NCBI GenBank assembly: GCA_002723275.1 | Contig: PBNZ01000021.1 | Span: 141,500-205,499 of the forward strand | Origin: Planctomycetaceae bacterium | GTDB lineage: Bacteria; Planctomycetota; Planctomycetia; Pirellulales; Pirellulaceae | Direction of reading: 5' to 3' | DNA length: 64,000 nt | Position numbers and translations under genes: made by a program | Shown here: piece by piece, positions 8,359 through 17,976 of the stretch | How the letters are laid out: the number at the start of each line of letters is the position of its first letter | Position numbering within the stretch: the stretch's first letter is position 1 | Notes under the pieces: generated by a model | What the model was told of the DNA's origin: nothing | The model's database searches: none | The model's input: the letters and a program-made list of their open reading frames with translations, nothing else

Positions 8359-10302
8359 TTACTCCGCATCATACCGCATGAGGATCTCGTCGGACTGCAC
8401 ATCAGCGATCGACTTATGACCGCCATCGACGAGTTGCTGTCCGAGTTTCGTGACAGCTCGGAAGTAGCGATCGGAAGGTCGACGACCTGACAATTGACGC
8501 CTCAGATCTTGGCAGAGAATGTCGGCAGCGGCATGGATGATCTCATCATCTCGACGAGCCGCATACAAACTGGTGCAAAGGATGATGACGTAGTTCTGAA
8601 TACGAGCGGATAGCTCGGACATGCGGCACTGCCGATCAGCAAGTTTAAGCTGATGTTTCTGCATGACACCGCTGATTTCCAGCGGGCTACGCTGCAACTC
8701 GTTCGCGGCAAACTCAGCATGCTCTTTCAATCGTGGCGACATATTGGGCAAGGCAGGCTTAGGTTTGCCGCCTATTTTTTCGCCCAAGAACCATTTTCCG
8801 TAAGGCATCAGCACCTTGCGCAGAGCCCAAGCGTGAGCGGGATTGGCTGGATTGGGTTTCTTGATACCGGCCGCCTGCAGAGCACGTCCAATCGGCTCGA
8901 AGTAGGTCGTCCCGTGATGTTTAACCAGAGACTTGAAGAAGGCCATGCCCAACATTTCACCTTCGCCCTCATAGATACAGGGCGCCAGATATTCGTGGAC
9001 GTTGTCCCCGAACATATGACCATGCAGGAACGATCGACCGCCATGGGTCTTCATGTATAGTTCAATCGCTGCTTCTTTCTGTACCTCGCTACCGAAGATC
9101 TTCGCGATGATACATTCCATTTCCCCGCGATAGCCTTCATCGATCAATTGTGAGCACCATTCCACAAGTCCGTCGCAAGCAACGATCAATCCGGCCAATC
9201 TTCCGAGCCGTCTCTGAACGAGTTCGCGTTTGGCAATCGTTTCACCATAGGTGACTCGATATTCCGCCCAGGGGAGCATGCTTGCCATCATCAATCGCAT
9301 CGTGCCCGCCGAATTTGCACAGAGAGCGACGCGTCCCAAATTCAAACCGTGGTAGGCAATCGTCAGACCATTGCCACGTTTTGGCTCCAACAGATTTTCA
9401 GCGGGGACCTTGAAGTCTTTGAAGATAATGCCTTGATTATAAGTGTGCTTCAGCGCCCACAGACCGTACTTCCGTAATTGGAACTGGTCGTTTTCCTCAG
9501 AGGGCAAATCACAAACGAGGACGGCCGGGGTATCGTCAATCAGGCAAACGAGACCGATCGTTCGACCGGGTACCACATTCGTGATAAAAAGTTTTTCGCC
9601 ATTCACCAGGTAATGATCGCCCTTGAGTTCCGCACGTGTTTGCAAGGCCGTGAGATCGGAACCGGCACAAGGTTCGGTCAGCGCGAATGCCGACAGCCGT
9701 TCGCCGCTGGCGAGCTTGGGCAAGAATCGCTGCTTCTGCTCTTCGTTGCCGAACGAACTGACCGGATCCACTGCTCCAATACAGCCGTGAACAGACGCCA
9801 AACCAGCAATGGTGGGATCGACCGTTGCCATCCGGGTCAAGAACGGAGCAAAATTACGAAACGCAGCTCCCGAACCGCCATAATTTTGATCAACGAGGAG
9901 TCCCCAATAGCCGACGCCGCCGAGATCTTCGAGCACCGTGTTGGGAATCTTCTTGTTTTCGTCCAGTAAAGTACCAGCATCGCGATGTCGTGTGACGACA
10001 TCGACGGAATCATCCATCACCTTGCGGACTTCGGCCCGAGCTTCTGAAGGCGTGCTTTGAAAAAGTTCGACGGGGAGACCACGGTCCCAAACGGCACGAT
10101 GCGCCGGGCTGTTGACCGTTTGGTATTGGGCTTTGAAAAGTTGCTCAACATTATCATCGGCCGAATCGATAGCACCCGTTCGACGTGCCTCGTCTTCGCT
10201 TTTGCCTCCCAACTTCAGGGCGGTTTCGGCAAAGGACTCTTGCGGTAATTCATCAGCATGAGTCGTCGTATTATTGTCGGTTCGAGAATTATCGAGCGTC
10301 AT
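8359..10302 (-). CDS. Acyl-CoA dehydrogenase, long form with C-terminal extension
   Basis: FAD enzyme of the first beta-oxidation step, forming trans-2-enoyl-CoA. The 647-residue protein is much longer than the usual 380 residues and resembles the VLCAD/ACAD9 size class. Seen: a substrate-pocket region [31 protein letters not shown], then [28 protein letters not shown], and [19 protein letters not shown]. The Glu of YEG is in the place of the family catalytic base, and the usual following Thr is replaced by Glu. About 180 residues follow as a helical extension. The N-terminal 75 residues are polar and atypical. The start is supported by AAAGGATG upstream of the ATG. It is third in the fad-like block on this strand. 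Confidence 0.9.
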   Translation of the reverse strand: MTLDNSRTDNNTTTHADELPQESFAETALKLGGKSEDEARRTGAIDSADDNVEQLFKAQYQTVNSPAHRAVWDRGLPVELFQSTPSEARAEVRKVMDDSVDVVTRHRDAGTLLDENKKIPNTVLEDLGGVGYWGLLVDQNYGGSGAAFRNFAPFLTRMATVDPTIAGLASVHGCIGAVDPVSSFGNEEQKQRFLPKLASGERLSAFALTEPCAGSDLTALQTRAELKGDHYLVNGEKLFITNVVPGRTIGLVCLIDDTPAVLVCDLPSEENDQFQLRKYGLWALKHTYNQGIIFKDFKVPAENLLEPKRGNGLTIAYHGLNLGRVALCANSAGTMRLMMASMLPWAEYRVTYGETIAKRELVQRRLGRLAGLIVACDGLVEWCSQLIDEGYRGEMECIIAKIFGSEVQKEAAIELYMKTHGGRSFLHGHMFGDNVHEYLAPCIYEGEGEMLGMAFFKSLVKHHGTTYFEPIGRALQAAGIKKPNPANPAHAWALRKVLMPYGKWFLGEKIGGKPKPALPNMSPRLKEHAEFAANELQRSPLEISGVMQKHQLKLADRQCRMSELSARIQNYVIILCTSLYAARRDDEIIHAAADILCQDLRRQLSGRRPSDRYFRAVTKLGQQLVDGGHKSIADVQSDEILMRYDAE

Positions 10303-10494
10303 GGTTTCATCCTTTCAGGGAGCGTAATTCGCCCGGTTTGTTCCGAGGCATCACAATTCGCTCTGTAATACATCATATCTCGCGGCAAGCCGGCGGGAAG
10401 CAAGCGTGGCACCATACCCACAATCGCGCCAGGAAAATCCTGACGGTTTACGAGGGTTGGGGGCAAAAAACCCGGCCAAAAACAAGATTTACCC

Positions 10495-11652
10495 TTAAAT
10501 CCGTTGGAAGATGGTCGCAATTCCCTGGCCAGCCCCGATACACATGGTGGCCAATCCGAACTCGACATCTTCATCGATCATCGTGTGAATCAAGGTGGTG
10601 GCGATGCGCGCGCCACTCGCTCCCAGAGGATGCCCAATGGCGATTGAGCCACCGCGTACGTTGACTTTTTCGAGATCTAGTTTGAGCATGCGGGCACACG
10701 CGAGAGCTTGAGCTGCAAAAGCCTCGTTCAGTTCCACCAGCCCGATATCGTCCAATTCCATGCCGACTCGCTTCAAAACCTTCTTCGTTGCCGGCACGGG
10801 TCCGGTCCCCATCACCGAGGGTTCGACGCCAGCGACAGCGGTACCAACGATTTTAACGAGCGGCTTGAGTCCGAGTTCTTCCGCAGATGCTTCCGACATC
10901 ACCAACATTGCAGCGGCACCATCATTCAGAGGCGAGCTATTGCCAGCAGTGACGGTCCCCATTTTCGGCATGAAGGCCGGGGCGAGTTGGGAGAGCGCTT
11001 CGAGACTAGAATCGGCTCGTACACACTGATCTCGAGTGGTCAGGATTTGGTTACCCTCCTCATCCAATGCATACATCGGAGTCACCTCTGCCTCGAACAA
11101 GCCCTTATCGTGAGCGTCGCTTGCGAGCTGATGACTGCGGAGCGCGAACTCATCTTGTTCCTCGCGCGAAATGTCGTTGGTTTGAGCGAGGAATTCGGCG
11201 GTGACCCCCATCATCATGGCGCCCTTGGAGGTTCGGCGAAACATTTTCGGATTCAGATCGAGTCCATAATCCATGGGCAGGTGTTGCATGTGCTCCAATC
11301 CGCCCACAATTTGAACGTCTTCAAATCCAGCCATGATGGCATGGGTCGCCTGATTGAGTGCCTGCAAACTACTGCCGCAGAGTCGATTGATCGTCGCTCC
11401 ACCTGCTTCGACGGGAAGTCCGGCCATGAGAGCAACGTTGCGGGCAACATTCAGGCCCTGTTCCATCGTTTGTTGCGTGTTTCCAAGAATCACGTCTTCG
11501 ATGGCGGCGGGATCAACACCGGATCTTTCCGTCAATGCGGTAATGCATGCCACCGCGAGATCATCACTACGGACGTGTCGAAAATAGCCACGCTCTGGGT
11601 GAGCGCGTCCCACGGGGGTACGAACGCAATCAACAACGACGGCTCTCTTCAT
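10495..11652 (-). CDS. Acetyl-CoA C-acyltransferase (thiolase)
   Basis: Cleaves 3-ketoacyl-CoA with CoA to release acetyl-CoA, the last step of beta-oxidation. The 385-residue product has the acyl-accepting cysteine at residue 92 in [12 protein letters not shown]. The catalytic His lies in [16 protein letters not shown], and the second cysteine lies in [10 protein letters not shown] near the C-terminus. [13 protein letters not shown] and [19 protein letters not shown] are also family hallmarks. A strong AAGGAG box precedes the ATG. It follows the FadB-like gene by 68 bases and precedes the acyl-CoA dehydrogenase by 192 bases, so the three probably form one transcript. A biosynthetic acetoacetyl-CoA thiolase role is less likely in this context. 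Confidence 0.93.
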   Translation of the reverse strand: MKRAVVVDCVRTPVGRAHPERGYFRHVRSDDLAVACITALTERSGVDPAAIEDVILGNTQQTMEQGLNVARNVALMAGLPVEAGGATINRLCGSSLQALNQATHAIMAGFEDVQIVGGLEHMQHLPMDYGLDLNPKMFRRTSKGAMMMGVTAEFLAQTNDISREEQDEFALRSHQLASDAHDKGLFEAEVTPMYALDEEGNQILTTRDQCVRADSSLEALSQLAPAFMPKMGTVTAGNSSPLNDGAAAMLVMSEASAEELGLKPLVKIVGTAVAGVEPSVMGTGPVPATKKVLKRVGMELDDIGLVELNEAFAAQALACARMLKLDLEKVNVRGGSIAIGHPLGASGARIATTLIHTMIDEDVEFGLATMCIGAGQGIATIFQRI

Positions 11653-11720
11653 TTTTCTGACTCCTTACTGTGCCACCGCTCCGACGCGGCGAGAAATTGC
11701 GTTGTGCGAGGTACACCCGT

Positions 11721-13859
11721 TTATGAATCGTAGAATTTCTTTCCTGCGGCTGCCATTTCGAGCAACAACGGGGTCGGTTGGGCTCTCGGCCCCATGTCTT
11801 CCAACGGCTTGAGAGCCTCGACAATATTGGCAGCGCCAAGCGTATCGGCCCAGTAGAGCAATCCGCCTTTGAAGGGAGGGAACCCGATGCCAAAAATCAG
11901 CCCCAAATCGACATCTCGGACGTCTCGGACCAGTTTTTCCTCGAGCACGCGCGTGGCCTCAAGCAACATTGGCAAGAACAAACGCGATTCGATCTCAGCC
12001 GCCGTGAACTCGCGCGTCTCTTCCTGCATGTACGGTTCGACATACTGCTGCAGATCGGGATCCGGTTGAGCTCGTTTCTTTTTGTTCTGGTAGGAGAAGA
12101 ATCCCAGGCCAGATTTTCGTCCGAGTCGGCCGGCCTTGACCAGGGCTGGCAGAATTGGCGAGGCGGAAATTCGATCCGGAAACGCCTCCCACATAGTACG
12201 GCCGGCGTAAAAGGCAGTATCGAGACCGACCATGTCATAGAGCGTAATGGGGCCCATCGGCATCCCGAATTGCTTGGCGACCTTCTCAATATCCTTGATC
12301 TGCGCCCCATTCACAATCAATTCCAAAGCCTCGTTCATGTACGGCAAGAGCAGCCGGTTCACGAGAAAACCAGGGCCATCATTCACCACAATCGGTGACT
12401 TGCCTAAGCGTTTGGCATAAGCAACCGCTGTCGCAACCGTCTGGTCACTTGTCTTTTCGCCACGAATCACCTCGACAAGCTTCATCTTGCGTACGGGGTT
12501 GAAGAAGTGAATCCCGCAAAACTGCTCGGGTCGCTCTAACTCCGCCGCCAATTCCGTGATGGGAATGGTGGAGGTATTCGAAGCGAGAATCGCGTCCTCC
12601 CGCAATAGAGGCTCGAGGCGCCCGTAGATCTGGCGCTTCACCTCAAGGTTTTCGACAATCGCCTCAATCACGACATCAGCGGAAGCAACCTCCGCATCCG
12701 ACTCAGTCGCGTTCAGCAGGGGAGCAAATTCGATTGCCCGATCCAGATCGGGTTTGCGAGTCTTTTTATTGAAGGACACCTCATCCAGAATGCCCTTCAC
12801 GCCGCTCTGCAAGGCTTTCTGGTTCGCATCGGAAAGAGCCGTCACCACCTGGCGTTTCACGTTTGCGGCAGCGATCCCCGCACCCATGATCCCCGCGCCA
12901 ATCACCGCGGCTGAATTGATCTTTTGGGGCGTGAATTCCCCATCTACCCCTGTATCTTTCTTGTTGCGATCGGTCAGAAAAAAGATATTGAGCAGCGCCG
13001 AGTTAACCGGAGAACCAAACAGTTTGGCCATTCCGCGAGCTTCCAGGTCGAGAGCGGCATTCACATCCAGTCCGGCTCCTCCCAACATGACCTCCAATGC
13101 GGCAATGGGAGCCGGATATTGGCCCTTGGTTTGCTGCTGGATCATGGCGGAAGCGGTCGCACCCAAGAAACCCAACTCAGTCTCACTGATGTCGATCGGT
13201 CCCGCCCAACGCTCCCGATCCGCCAGATAGTCTTTGGATTTCTGCTCGTTCCGAATCAGGCGGATGGCGGCGTCGGTCAGCCGATCAACCGGTGCAATCT
13301 GGCTAATCCAACCGAGCTTATGTGCCTCCTCAGCACCAATCGAAGCTCCCCCCGTAACCATCTCGACCGCGTTTGCGAGGCCGATCATGCGCGGCGATCT
13401 CGCTGTTCCTCCCCACCCAGGAAAGATTCCTAACTTGACCTCTGGGAATCCTAATTCCGTTTTGGCCCCGTCACTCATGATGCGGCGGTCGCACCACATC
13501 GCCAGCTCGGCACCACCTCCCACACAGATGCCATCGATCGCGGCGACCGTGACAAAGGGGACTTCAGAAAGCCGCTGGAACAACTTTTGGCCAAGCACAC
13601 ACTTGTCGACGATCGCTTCATCCGGAGCATCGAGCGACGACAAGAATTCGCGTAAATCGGCACCAGCAATGAAGATGCCGGGTTTTCCCGAAGTGATTAC
13701 GAGCCCAGCCAGATCACCACGCTCTTCGAGCCGATCCAAATTGACGGAAAGCTCTTCAAGGATCGGTCGAGACAGAATATTGGCGCCCTTTCCAGGCATG
13801 TCCAACGTCAGGACAGCAAGATCCGATTCGGGAAAGGACAGATTCATCGAAGTGGCCAT
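11721..13859 (-). CDS. Bifunctional enoyl-CoA hydratase / 3-hydroxyacyl-CoA dehydrogenase (FadB/FadJ-type)
   Basis: Multifunctional beta-oxidation alpha subunit of 712 residues. The N-terminal crotonase part (about 1-200) shows KPGIFIAGADLREF, GICVGGGAELAMWCDRRI and FPEVKLGIFPGWGGTARSPR, carrying both catalytic Glu positions. The middle holds an NAD-binding AAVIGAGIMGAGIAAANVKR (about residue 315) and IVENLEVKRQIYGRLEP. The catalytic His lies in GIHFFNPVRKMKLVEVI, followed by NDGPGFLVNRLLLPYMNEA. C-terminal 3HCDH repeats end in PPFKGGLLYWADTLG. The thiolase downstream is its expected partner in a trifunctional-type complex. The ribosome binding site is weak, but the ATG at 13859 fits the family start. 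Confidence 0.93.
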   Translation of the reverse strand: MATSMNLSFPESDLAVLTLDMPGKGANILSRPILEELSVNLDRLEERGDLAGLVITSGKPGIFIAGADLREFLSSLDAPDEAIVDKCVLGQKLFQRLSEVPFVTVAAIDGICVGGGAELAMWCDRRIMSDGAKTELGFPEVKLGIFPGWGGTARSPRMIGLANAVEMVTGGASIGAEEAHKLGWISQIAPVDRLTDAAIRLIRNEQKSKDYLADRERWAGPIDISETELGFLGATASAMIQQQTKGQYPAPIAALEVMLGGAGLDVNAALDLEARGMAKLFGSPVNSALLNIFFLTDRNKKDTGVDGEFTPQKINSAAVIGAGIMGAGIAAANVKRQVVTALSDANQKALQSGVKGILDEVSFNKKTRKPDLDRAIEFAPLLNATESDAEVASADVVIEAIVENLEVKRQIYGRLEPLLREDAILASNTSTIPITELAAELERPEQFCGIHFFNPVRKMKLVEVIRGEKTSDQTVATAVAYAKRLGKSPIVVNDGPGFLVNRLLLPYMNEALELIVNGAQIKDIEKVAKQFGMPMGPITLYDMVGLDTAFYAGRTMWEAFPDRISASPILPALVKAGRLGRKSGLGFFSYQNKKKRAQPDPDLQQYVEPYMQEETREFTAAEIESRLFLPMLLEATRVLEEKLVRDVRDVDLGLIFGIGFPPFKGGLLYWADTLGAANIVEALKPLEDMGPRAQPTPLLLEMAAAGKKFYDS

Positions 13860-14214
13860 AGCGAGCCCCGTTGTAGTTCCATGGGTCTAGGGAACTCCGC
13901 TTCGTCGAGCGGACGTCCCCGGCATTCCAAATTTGCCTGGTCGATAAGCTGATAAGCTCCCCCGAGAAAGCTGGGGCCGTGACCGATCGCAAATCCCCTA
14001 TTTTCTAATATCCGCAATTCTTTGGCACGAGAGTAGGCTAAATAGATGGTACGGCTCAAAATCTCCCCGTCAACGCTTCTCAAACCATCTAGCTATCCTA
14101 TTCCAAAGTGCTCTTAGGGTCGTTAAGTTCAGAACCAACGACATCCTGTCTTCGAAATATGCATCCTGCCTTCGGAATATCACGTCCGCCCCCATCACCA
14201 AGAAAGCTGAAACG
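13860..14214. other. Divergent promoter region, fad block / DUF4430-DUF6580 unit
   Basis: About 355 bases between the minus-strand fadB-like gene and the plus-strand DUF4430-like gene. Apart from the tandem repeat at 14142-14180 nothing is recognised. A cobalamin-riboswitch B12-box was looked for, because of the downstream family, and was not seen. Confidence 0.5.
14142..14180. repeat. Tandem 20-bp-period direct repeat upstream of DUF4430-like gene
   Basis: CATCCTGTCTTCGAAATAT (14142-14160) and CATCCTGCCTTCGGAATAT (14162-14180) match at 17 of 19 bases with one base between. The pair ends 34 bases before the ATG at 14215. Repeat phase, spacing and place suggest an operator or leader element. 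No known box was recognised. Confidence 0.7.
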
Positions 14215-14628
14215 ATGTCTACCAAGAAGCTTGTTCTGTTGGGACTCTTTCTCCCCATCGTCTACGCCTCGATCAGCTCTGCCCCCGCTGTGGCTGAGGA
14301 AAAAGAAGCACCAGTCAGTCACGTAGAATTGATTTTTGACTTCGGTGACGGCACGGAAAAGCACTTTAAACGTCTCGCTTGGCGAGAAAAAATGACGGTT
14401 TTTGATGCGATGCGGCAGGCCGCCGCCCATCCCCGCGGCATTTCCTTCAAACACCAGGGCAAGAGAGATACGCTATTTGTGACTCAAATCGACGATCTGA
14501 AGAATGAGGGAGGGGGTAAGCGGAACTGGATTTACCGAGTCAATGGGGAATTGGGGGATCGCAGCATCGGGATCAAGACACTGAAGGTGGGAGACGCCAT
14601 CTTGTGGAGCTTCAAGCCCTATCAGTAG
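14215..14628 (+). CDS. Exported DUF4430-like protein
   Basis: A 137-residue protein with an N-terminal signal peptide (KKLVLLGLFLPIVYASISSAPAVA, cleavage likely near residue 28). A single small domain follows. The segment FDFGDGTEKHFKRLAWREKMTVFDAMRQAA, then NWIYRVNGELGDRSIGIKTLKVGDAILWSFKPYQ, matches the DUF4430 pattern (transcobalamin C-terminal / SLBB-like fold). That pattern is a beta-grasp-like domain with a WxYxVNG core and a terminal KVGDxIxW. In other bacteria such domains occur in cell-surface proteins next to vitamin or corrinoid importers. The 46-base gap to the DUF6580-like membrane gene suggests one operon and a shared task. The ligand is unknown. Extracytoplasmic. Confidence 0.7.
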   Translation: MSTKKLVLLGLFLPIVYASISSAPAVAEEKEAPVSHVELIFDFGDGTEKHFKRLAWREKMTVFDAMRQAAAHPRGISFKHQGKRDTLFVTQIDDLKNEGGGKRNWIYRVNGELGDRSIGIKTLKVGDAILWSFKPYQ

Positions 14629-14674
14629 AATCTAAGGCCGCCAAAAGATATAGAAATGCTGAGGAGCCATTACT

Positions 14675-15238
14675 GTGGAACGTCGCACTGAAAAAATCCT
14701 GGTTTTCATCGCCCTGATCGCTGCCGCCGTAGGTTTGCGTCTTTATTTTCAAGTGATCCCCAACTTTGCCCCGATCGCTGCCGTCGCTCTGTTCGCGGGA
14801 TTTTATTTCTCTAACCGTTGGTTCGCAGTTCTGGTTCCGATTGGAGCGATGGTGATCAGTGACCAATTCATCGGTGGTTATCAGCCGTTTTTGATGGCCG
14901 TCGTCTACAGTTTTCTGATTCTCCCAGCCTTTCTGGGAAGCCCACTGCGAAAGATATTGCAGGATCGAGGGGCAATGACCACCACATTGTCACTCGTCGG
15001 CTGCAGTCTCACCTCCTCCTTGCTGTTCTTTGTCGCAACAAACTTTGCATGTTGGCTGGTGTCGTCCTGGTACCCGCGTTCGCTGGCGGGACTCTGGCAA
15101 TGCTACGTGGCCGCAATTCCATTTTTCCGATACACGCTGATGGGCGATCTTTTCTTTGCCGGCGTGCTGTTCGGAGGCTATGCGCTGTTCCACGCAAAGA
15201 CGACAGCCACCACGCTCAATCGAGTGAGCGTGGACTAG
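14675..15238 (+). CDS. DUF6580 / ECF-transporter S-component-like membrane protein
   Basis: A 187-residue integral membrane protein with five to six hydrophobic helices. The N-terminal half NFAPIAAVALFAGFYFSNRWFAVLVPIGAMVISDQFIGGYQPF fits the DUF6580 family. That family resembles the substrate-binding S components of energy-coupling-factor importers. The GTG start at 14675 is preceded by GAGGAG at 14661-14666, a good Shine-Dalgarno at proper distance. No ECF ATPase or T component is adjacent. If it is a transporter, it either works with shared modules encoded elsewhere or on its own. The substrate is not known. Confidence 0.7.
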   Translation: MERRTEKILVFIALIAAAVGLRLYFQVIPNFAPIAAVALFAGFYFSNRWFAVLVPIGAMVISDQFIGGYQPFLMAVVYSFLILPAFLGSPLRKILQDRGAMTTTLSLVGCSLTSSLLFFVATNFACWLVSSWYPRSLAGLWQCYVAAIPFFRYTLMGDLFFAGVLFGGYALFHAKTTATTLNRVSVD

Positions 15239-15260
15239 AGAGAACGAATCGAGCAATCCG

Positions 15261-16529
15261 CTACTGGATAGCCTGCTCAAGTTCGAGAGCAGGCGGTCCG
15301 ATCTTCTCCAGCAGTTCTTGTGGAGTGGTCTGCTCGGGATTATCGTCGAGACCTTGCTCGATCGCGCCGACTTGCGTCTTGACCGTGGCCAGCAGCGTTG
15401 ACGACTGTCCCGCCGATGACGATTCAAGCCCACTCAGTCCCTTGCTGACACAAGCGAGATAGTGCTTCAAGGTTCGACGAGCTTCGGTCACCGCAGGATT
15501 CGCTTCCACCTTGTTGTTTTCACCAAAACCACCAAGATTCACGCGATTCTCTTCCTGCGGATTCTCTGCGTCGTATTTCTTGACTCGCTCAATCTCCACA
15601 AGGCAAGCAGCCAAGGCAACTTGGCCCAACCCTTTCACAAGCTCGTCACTGTTGAGATTCTGTGCCGAGCTATAGTCCAGTTTTCCAATCGACTCAGCTG
15701 CCGCACAGCGAACCCACAAAGGAGCCTCTTGGCTGGAAACAACACCGCCAATCGTTTTCGCAGCTCCGCTTAAACCAATATCGCCGAGCGTATCGATGGC
15801 CAGTTTCTTCTTCCAATAATGAGTGTCATGCTCAAGTGAGTTTTCAGGAAGTGGCGATTGGATGATTTTAACAAGCGGCGGAATCATTTTGTTGTCGGTT
15901 TGACCATCCGCTCGCAAGAGTCCTGCGTGTCGATTGAGGCTGATTAGCGCCGCTAACTGCACAACCTCAGGCTGTTTGTTTCTAGGATCCATCAGCTTAA
16001 TCAAGAATGCCCTACTCTCAGCGTGGGGCAGCGGATACACCCGATTGTTCACCCGTGCCTCAACATCGTTGAGCAGACCAAGCATCAGAGTCGCGTTGTA
16101 ACGACACGCCGGATGATAATTCTTCGTCGCAAGCTGGCGCAAATACTTTACGACTAACTCATCTCGAATGAATCGATGTACGTCAGGGCGATTACGGACC
16201 GACTCCAGGTCCTTCACCACCGTTGCCCGCCACTTCGGGTAATCCTCCGGGCTCTGCTGGGCCGAGGGTTGTGTCATCGGGGCAAAGATGCAACGAACAT
16301 AAAAGTTCTGCAACGTCTTTTGGTCGTCGGCCGATAAAGCTCCACCACCGGACAAAACTCGCCGGAGTTCGCGGCGGGCAGCACCCACCTGCTTGGAATC
16401 GACAATGGCCGACTTCACGGTGCGGTAGGGTTCCGATTGAGCTCGAGCCTTTTCAACGAAAAGGCCAAGAAAGGTCGTAAGCGTCAGAATGAGCGTCCAG
16501 CGGACGACTGGATTGGACAGTTTCAACAT
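15261..16529 (-). CDS. Exported HEAT-repeat-like protein
   Basis: A 422-residue protein with a signal peptide (RWTLILTLTTFLGLFVEKARAQ, cleavage near residue 31). The body is almost all alpha-helical, with HEAT/armadillo-like pairs such as RYNATLMLGLLNDVEA, VQLAALISLNRHAGLL, KLAIDTLGDIGLSGAAKTIGGV and WVRCAAAESIGKLDY. These solenoids usually hold protein partners, and no catalytic motif is visible. The ATG at 16529 is favoured over the frame start at 16595 because it places the signal peptide at the very N-terminus and has GGAG upstream. It is divergent from the gene at 16789. Function unknown. Confidence 0.75.
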   Translation of the reverse strand: MLKLSNPVVRWTLILTLTTFLGLFVEKARAQSEPYRTVKSAIVDSKQVGAARRELRRVLSGGGALSADDQKTLQNFYVRCIFAPMTQPSAQQSPEDYPKWRATVVKDLESVRNRPDVHRFIRDELVVKYLRQLATKNYHPACRYNATLMLGLLNDVEARVNNRVYPLPHAESRAFLIKLMDPRNKQPEVVQLAALISLNRHAGLLRADGQTDNKMIPPLVKIIQSPLPENSLEHDTHYWKKKLAIDTLGDIGLSGAAKTIGGVVSSQEAPLWVRCAAAESIGKLDYSSAQNLNSDELVKGLGQVALAACLVEIERVKKYDAENPQEENRVNLGGFGENNKVEANPAVTEARRTLKHYLACVSKGLSGLESSSAGQSSTLLATVKTQVGAIEQGLDDNPEQTTPQELLEKIGPPALELEQAIQ

Positions 16530-16788
16530 GACAACTCCAAGTCGCAGCAGCGGTTGTGGACGGGAAGAGACTTCCGACCTCTGGCCATGCGACAAGTTCT
16601 GTTCCGGGAAAGGCAGGGTAAAAATCGCCTATCCTTCCAGAGTAATCTTTGAGAAAGATTCGTGTCAACGATTCTCGGCTGCGTTTGACACCAATCCGCC
16701 CGATGTCGTAGATTGGCACGAATACGACGCCTGTACCGTAAGTTCAAGCCCAATAATGCTTTCCGGCAGATACTGCCAGACCAAGACG

Positions 16789-17274
16789 ATGACTGAATTC
16801 GAAGAACGACTCTCAAAGGCGATCCACCGTGGTCGCCAGCGCAACGCGGAAGAGCAGCAGAAGGCTCGAGAACAGGCACTTAGTGAAGAGGAGTTAAAAA
16901 ATCTTCACAATCAATATCGGCTTGAATTCTCGGAACATATCGAAGCTTGCTGCGGCCAGCTGCCCAATCATTTCCCCGGGTTTCAACTCGAATCGATTTA
17001 TGGAGAGCGAGGCTGGGGTGCCGCCTGTTCACGAGATGACATTGGTCCGGGTCCTGACGGTCGCCGGGCCAATTATTTCAGTCGACTCGAAATGAGCATC
17101 CGACCGTACAACAATCTGCACGTTGTCGAGCTGACGTCGAAGGGGACCATCCGCAACAAAGAGGTGTTCAATCGCACGCACTTCGAATTAATCAACAAGG
17201 TCGACACCGATACGTTCCTGCATCTTATCGACGTCTGGGTTTTAGAATACGCGGAACTCTACGCAGCCAATTAG
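16789..17274 (+). CDS. Conserved-looking hypothetical protein
   Basis: A 161-residue soluble protein, probably cytoplasmic. Residues 1-45 are strongly charged and likely coiled-coil (RQRNAEEQQKAREQALSEEELK). The remainder is mixed alpha/beta with a GYGERGWGAAC-like patch and ends FLHLIDVWVLEYAELYAAN. No catalytic motif was recognised. The ATG at 16789 starts the low-complexity helix directly. The frame is open to 16489, but that part overlaps the divergent HEAT gene and lacks protein character. A membrane protein follows 12 bases later, so the two may be co-transcribed. Confidence 0.65.
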   Translation: MTEFEERLSKAIHRGRQRNAEEQQKAREQALSEEELKNLHNQYRLEFSEHIEACCGQLPNHFPGFQLESIYGERGWGAACSRDDIGPGPDGRRANYFSRLEMSIRPYNNLHVVELTSKGTIRNKEVFNRTHFELINKVDTDTFLHLIDVWVLEYAELYAAN

Positions 17275-17286
17275 GGCGATCATTTC

Positions 17287-17949
17287 TTGAGCGTGACCAG
17301 CCGTTTCGCATCATCTCGTAGCAATCGGCCTAGCCTAGGACATCTCATCCTGTGGGTCAGCTGTTGCGCTGTCTTTTTTGGTCTCTCTCGATCCTTTGCG
17401 TTTGACCTAACAAATCCATTGGACGTTGTGCTGTTGAGTTCTTTGGCGGCTGTTTACGGAGCTTGTTGGGCAGGATGCTTGACGGTCATCTACCGTTGCG
17501 TTTTCACTTCACGACCCGAAATAGCCCCGGGTGAGTGGCTTCTCTTTTGTCTCGGTTTGATCATGACCGTTGAGGTGCTCTTGTCGCAACTTCCGGAAGA
17601 CCTGGTCATTCGCAAACCAGCATTGAGTCTGGCCTTTACTTGCGCAATCCTAATCACACCCACACTGAGCCGTCGTTTGGTAACGCGATGGAAAGTACTT
17701 TTCGTTTTATTCGTACTTGCCTACATAGCGCCGCTGTCACTGGCGTTGACTCAATCCCTCGCACTCACCGACGCGCCGACGGTGTTGGTTGTGATGCAAC
17801 GCGCGCGACCCTACCTGATTCTTATCGCCCTGGCTGTGATTGTTTTCCTGGATACTCTAGCAGGCCAAAAACAGGTTTGGTCCCATTGGCTCGGAATAGC
17901 ATGTACCACCATCTGGCTCCTATTCGAAGCCATTCGTGACCTTACGTAG
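17287..17949 (+). CDS. Polytopic membrane protein of unknown function
   Basis: A 220-residue protein with about six or seven hydrophobic helices, for example LGHLILWVSCCAVFFGLSRSFAF, WLLFCLGLIMTVEVLLSQL and LFVLFVLAYIAPLSLALTQSL, and ending IACTTIWLLFEAIRDLT. The start is TTG (17287) or GTG (17293). No residues suggest transport or catalysis, and I do not recognise the family. It lies 12 bases after the previous gene and 27 bases before a convergent PQQ-propeller gene. Confidence 0.65.
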   Translation: MSVTSRFASSRSNRPSLGHLILWVSCCAVFFGLSRSFAFDLTNPLDVVLLSSLAAVYGACWAGCLTVIYRCVFTSRPEIAPGEWLLFCLGLIMTVEVLLSQLPEDLVIRKPALSLAFTCAILITPTLSRRLVTRWKVLFVLFVLAYIAPLSLALTQSLALTDAPTVLVVMQRARPYLILIALAVIVFLDTLAGQKQVWSHWLGIACTTIWLLFEAIRDLT

Positions 17950-17976
17950 AATTCGTGTAGGTCGTCGACAGGGGCA

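Noticed and set aside
10708..11733. 341-codon plus-strand frame over the thiolase gene
   Set aside because: It is antisense to the thiolase with its full catalytic set. Composition is His/Ser-rich and typical of a shadow.
13860..14214. Cobalamin riboswitch ahead of the DUF4430-DUF6580 unit
   Set aside because: No B12-box or matching stem pattern was seen. Only the tandem repeat stands out.
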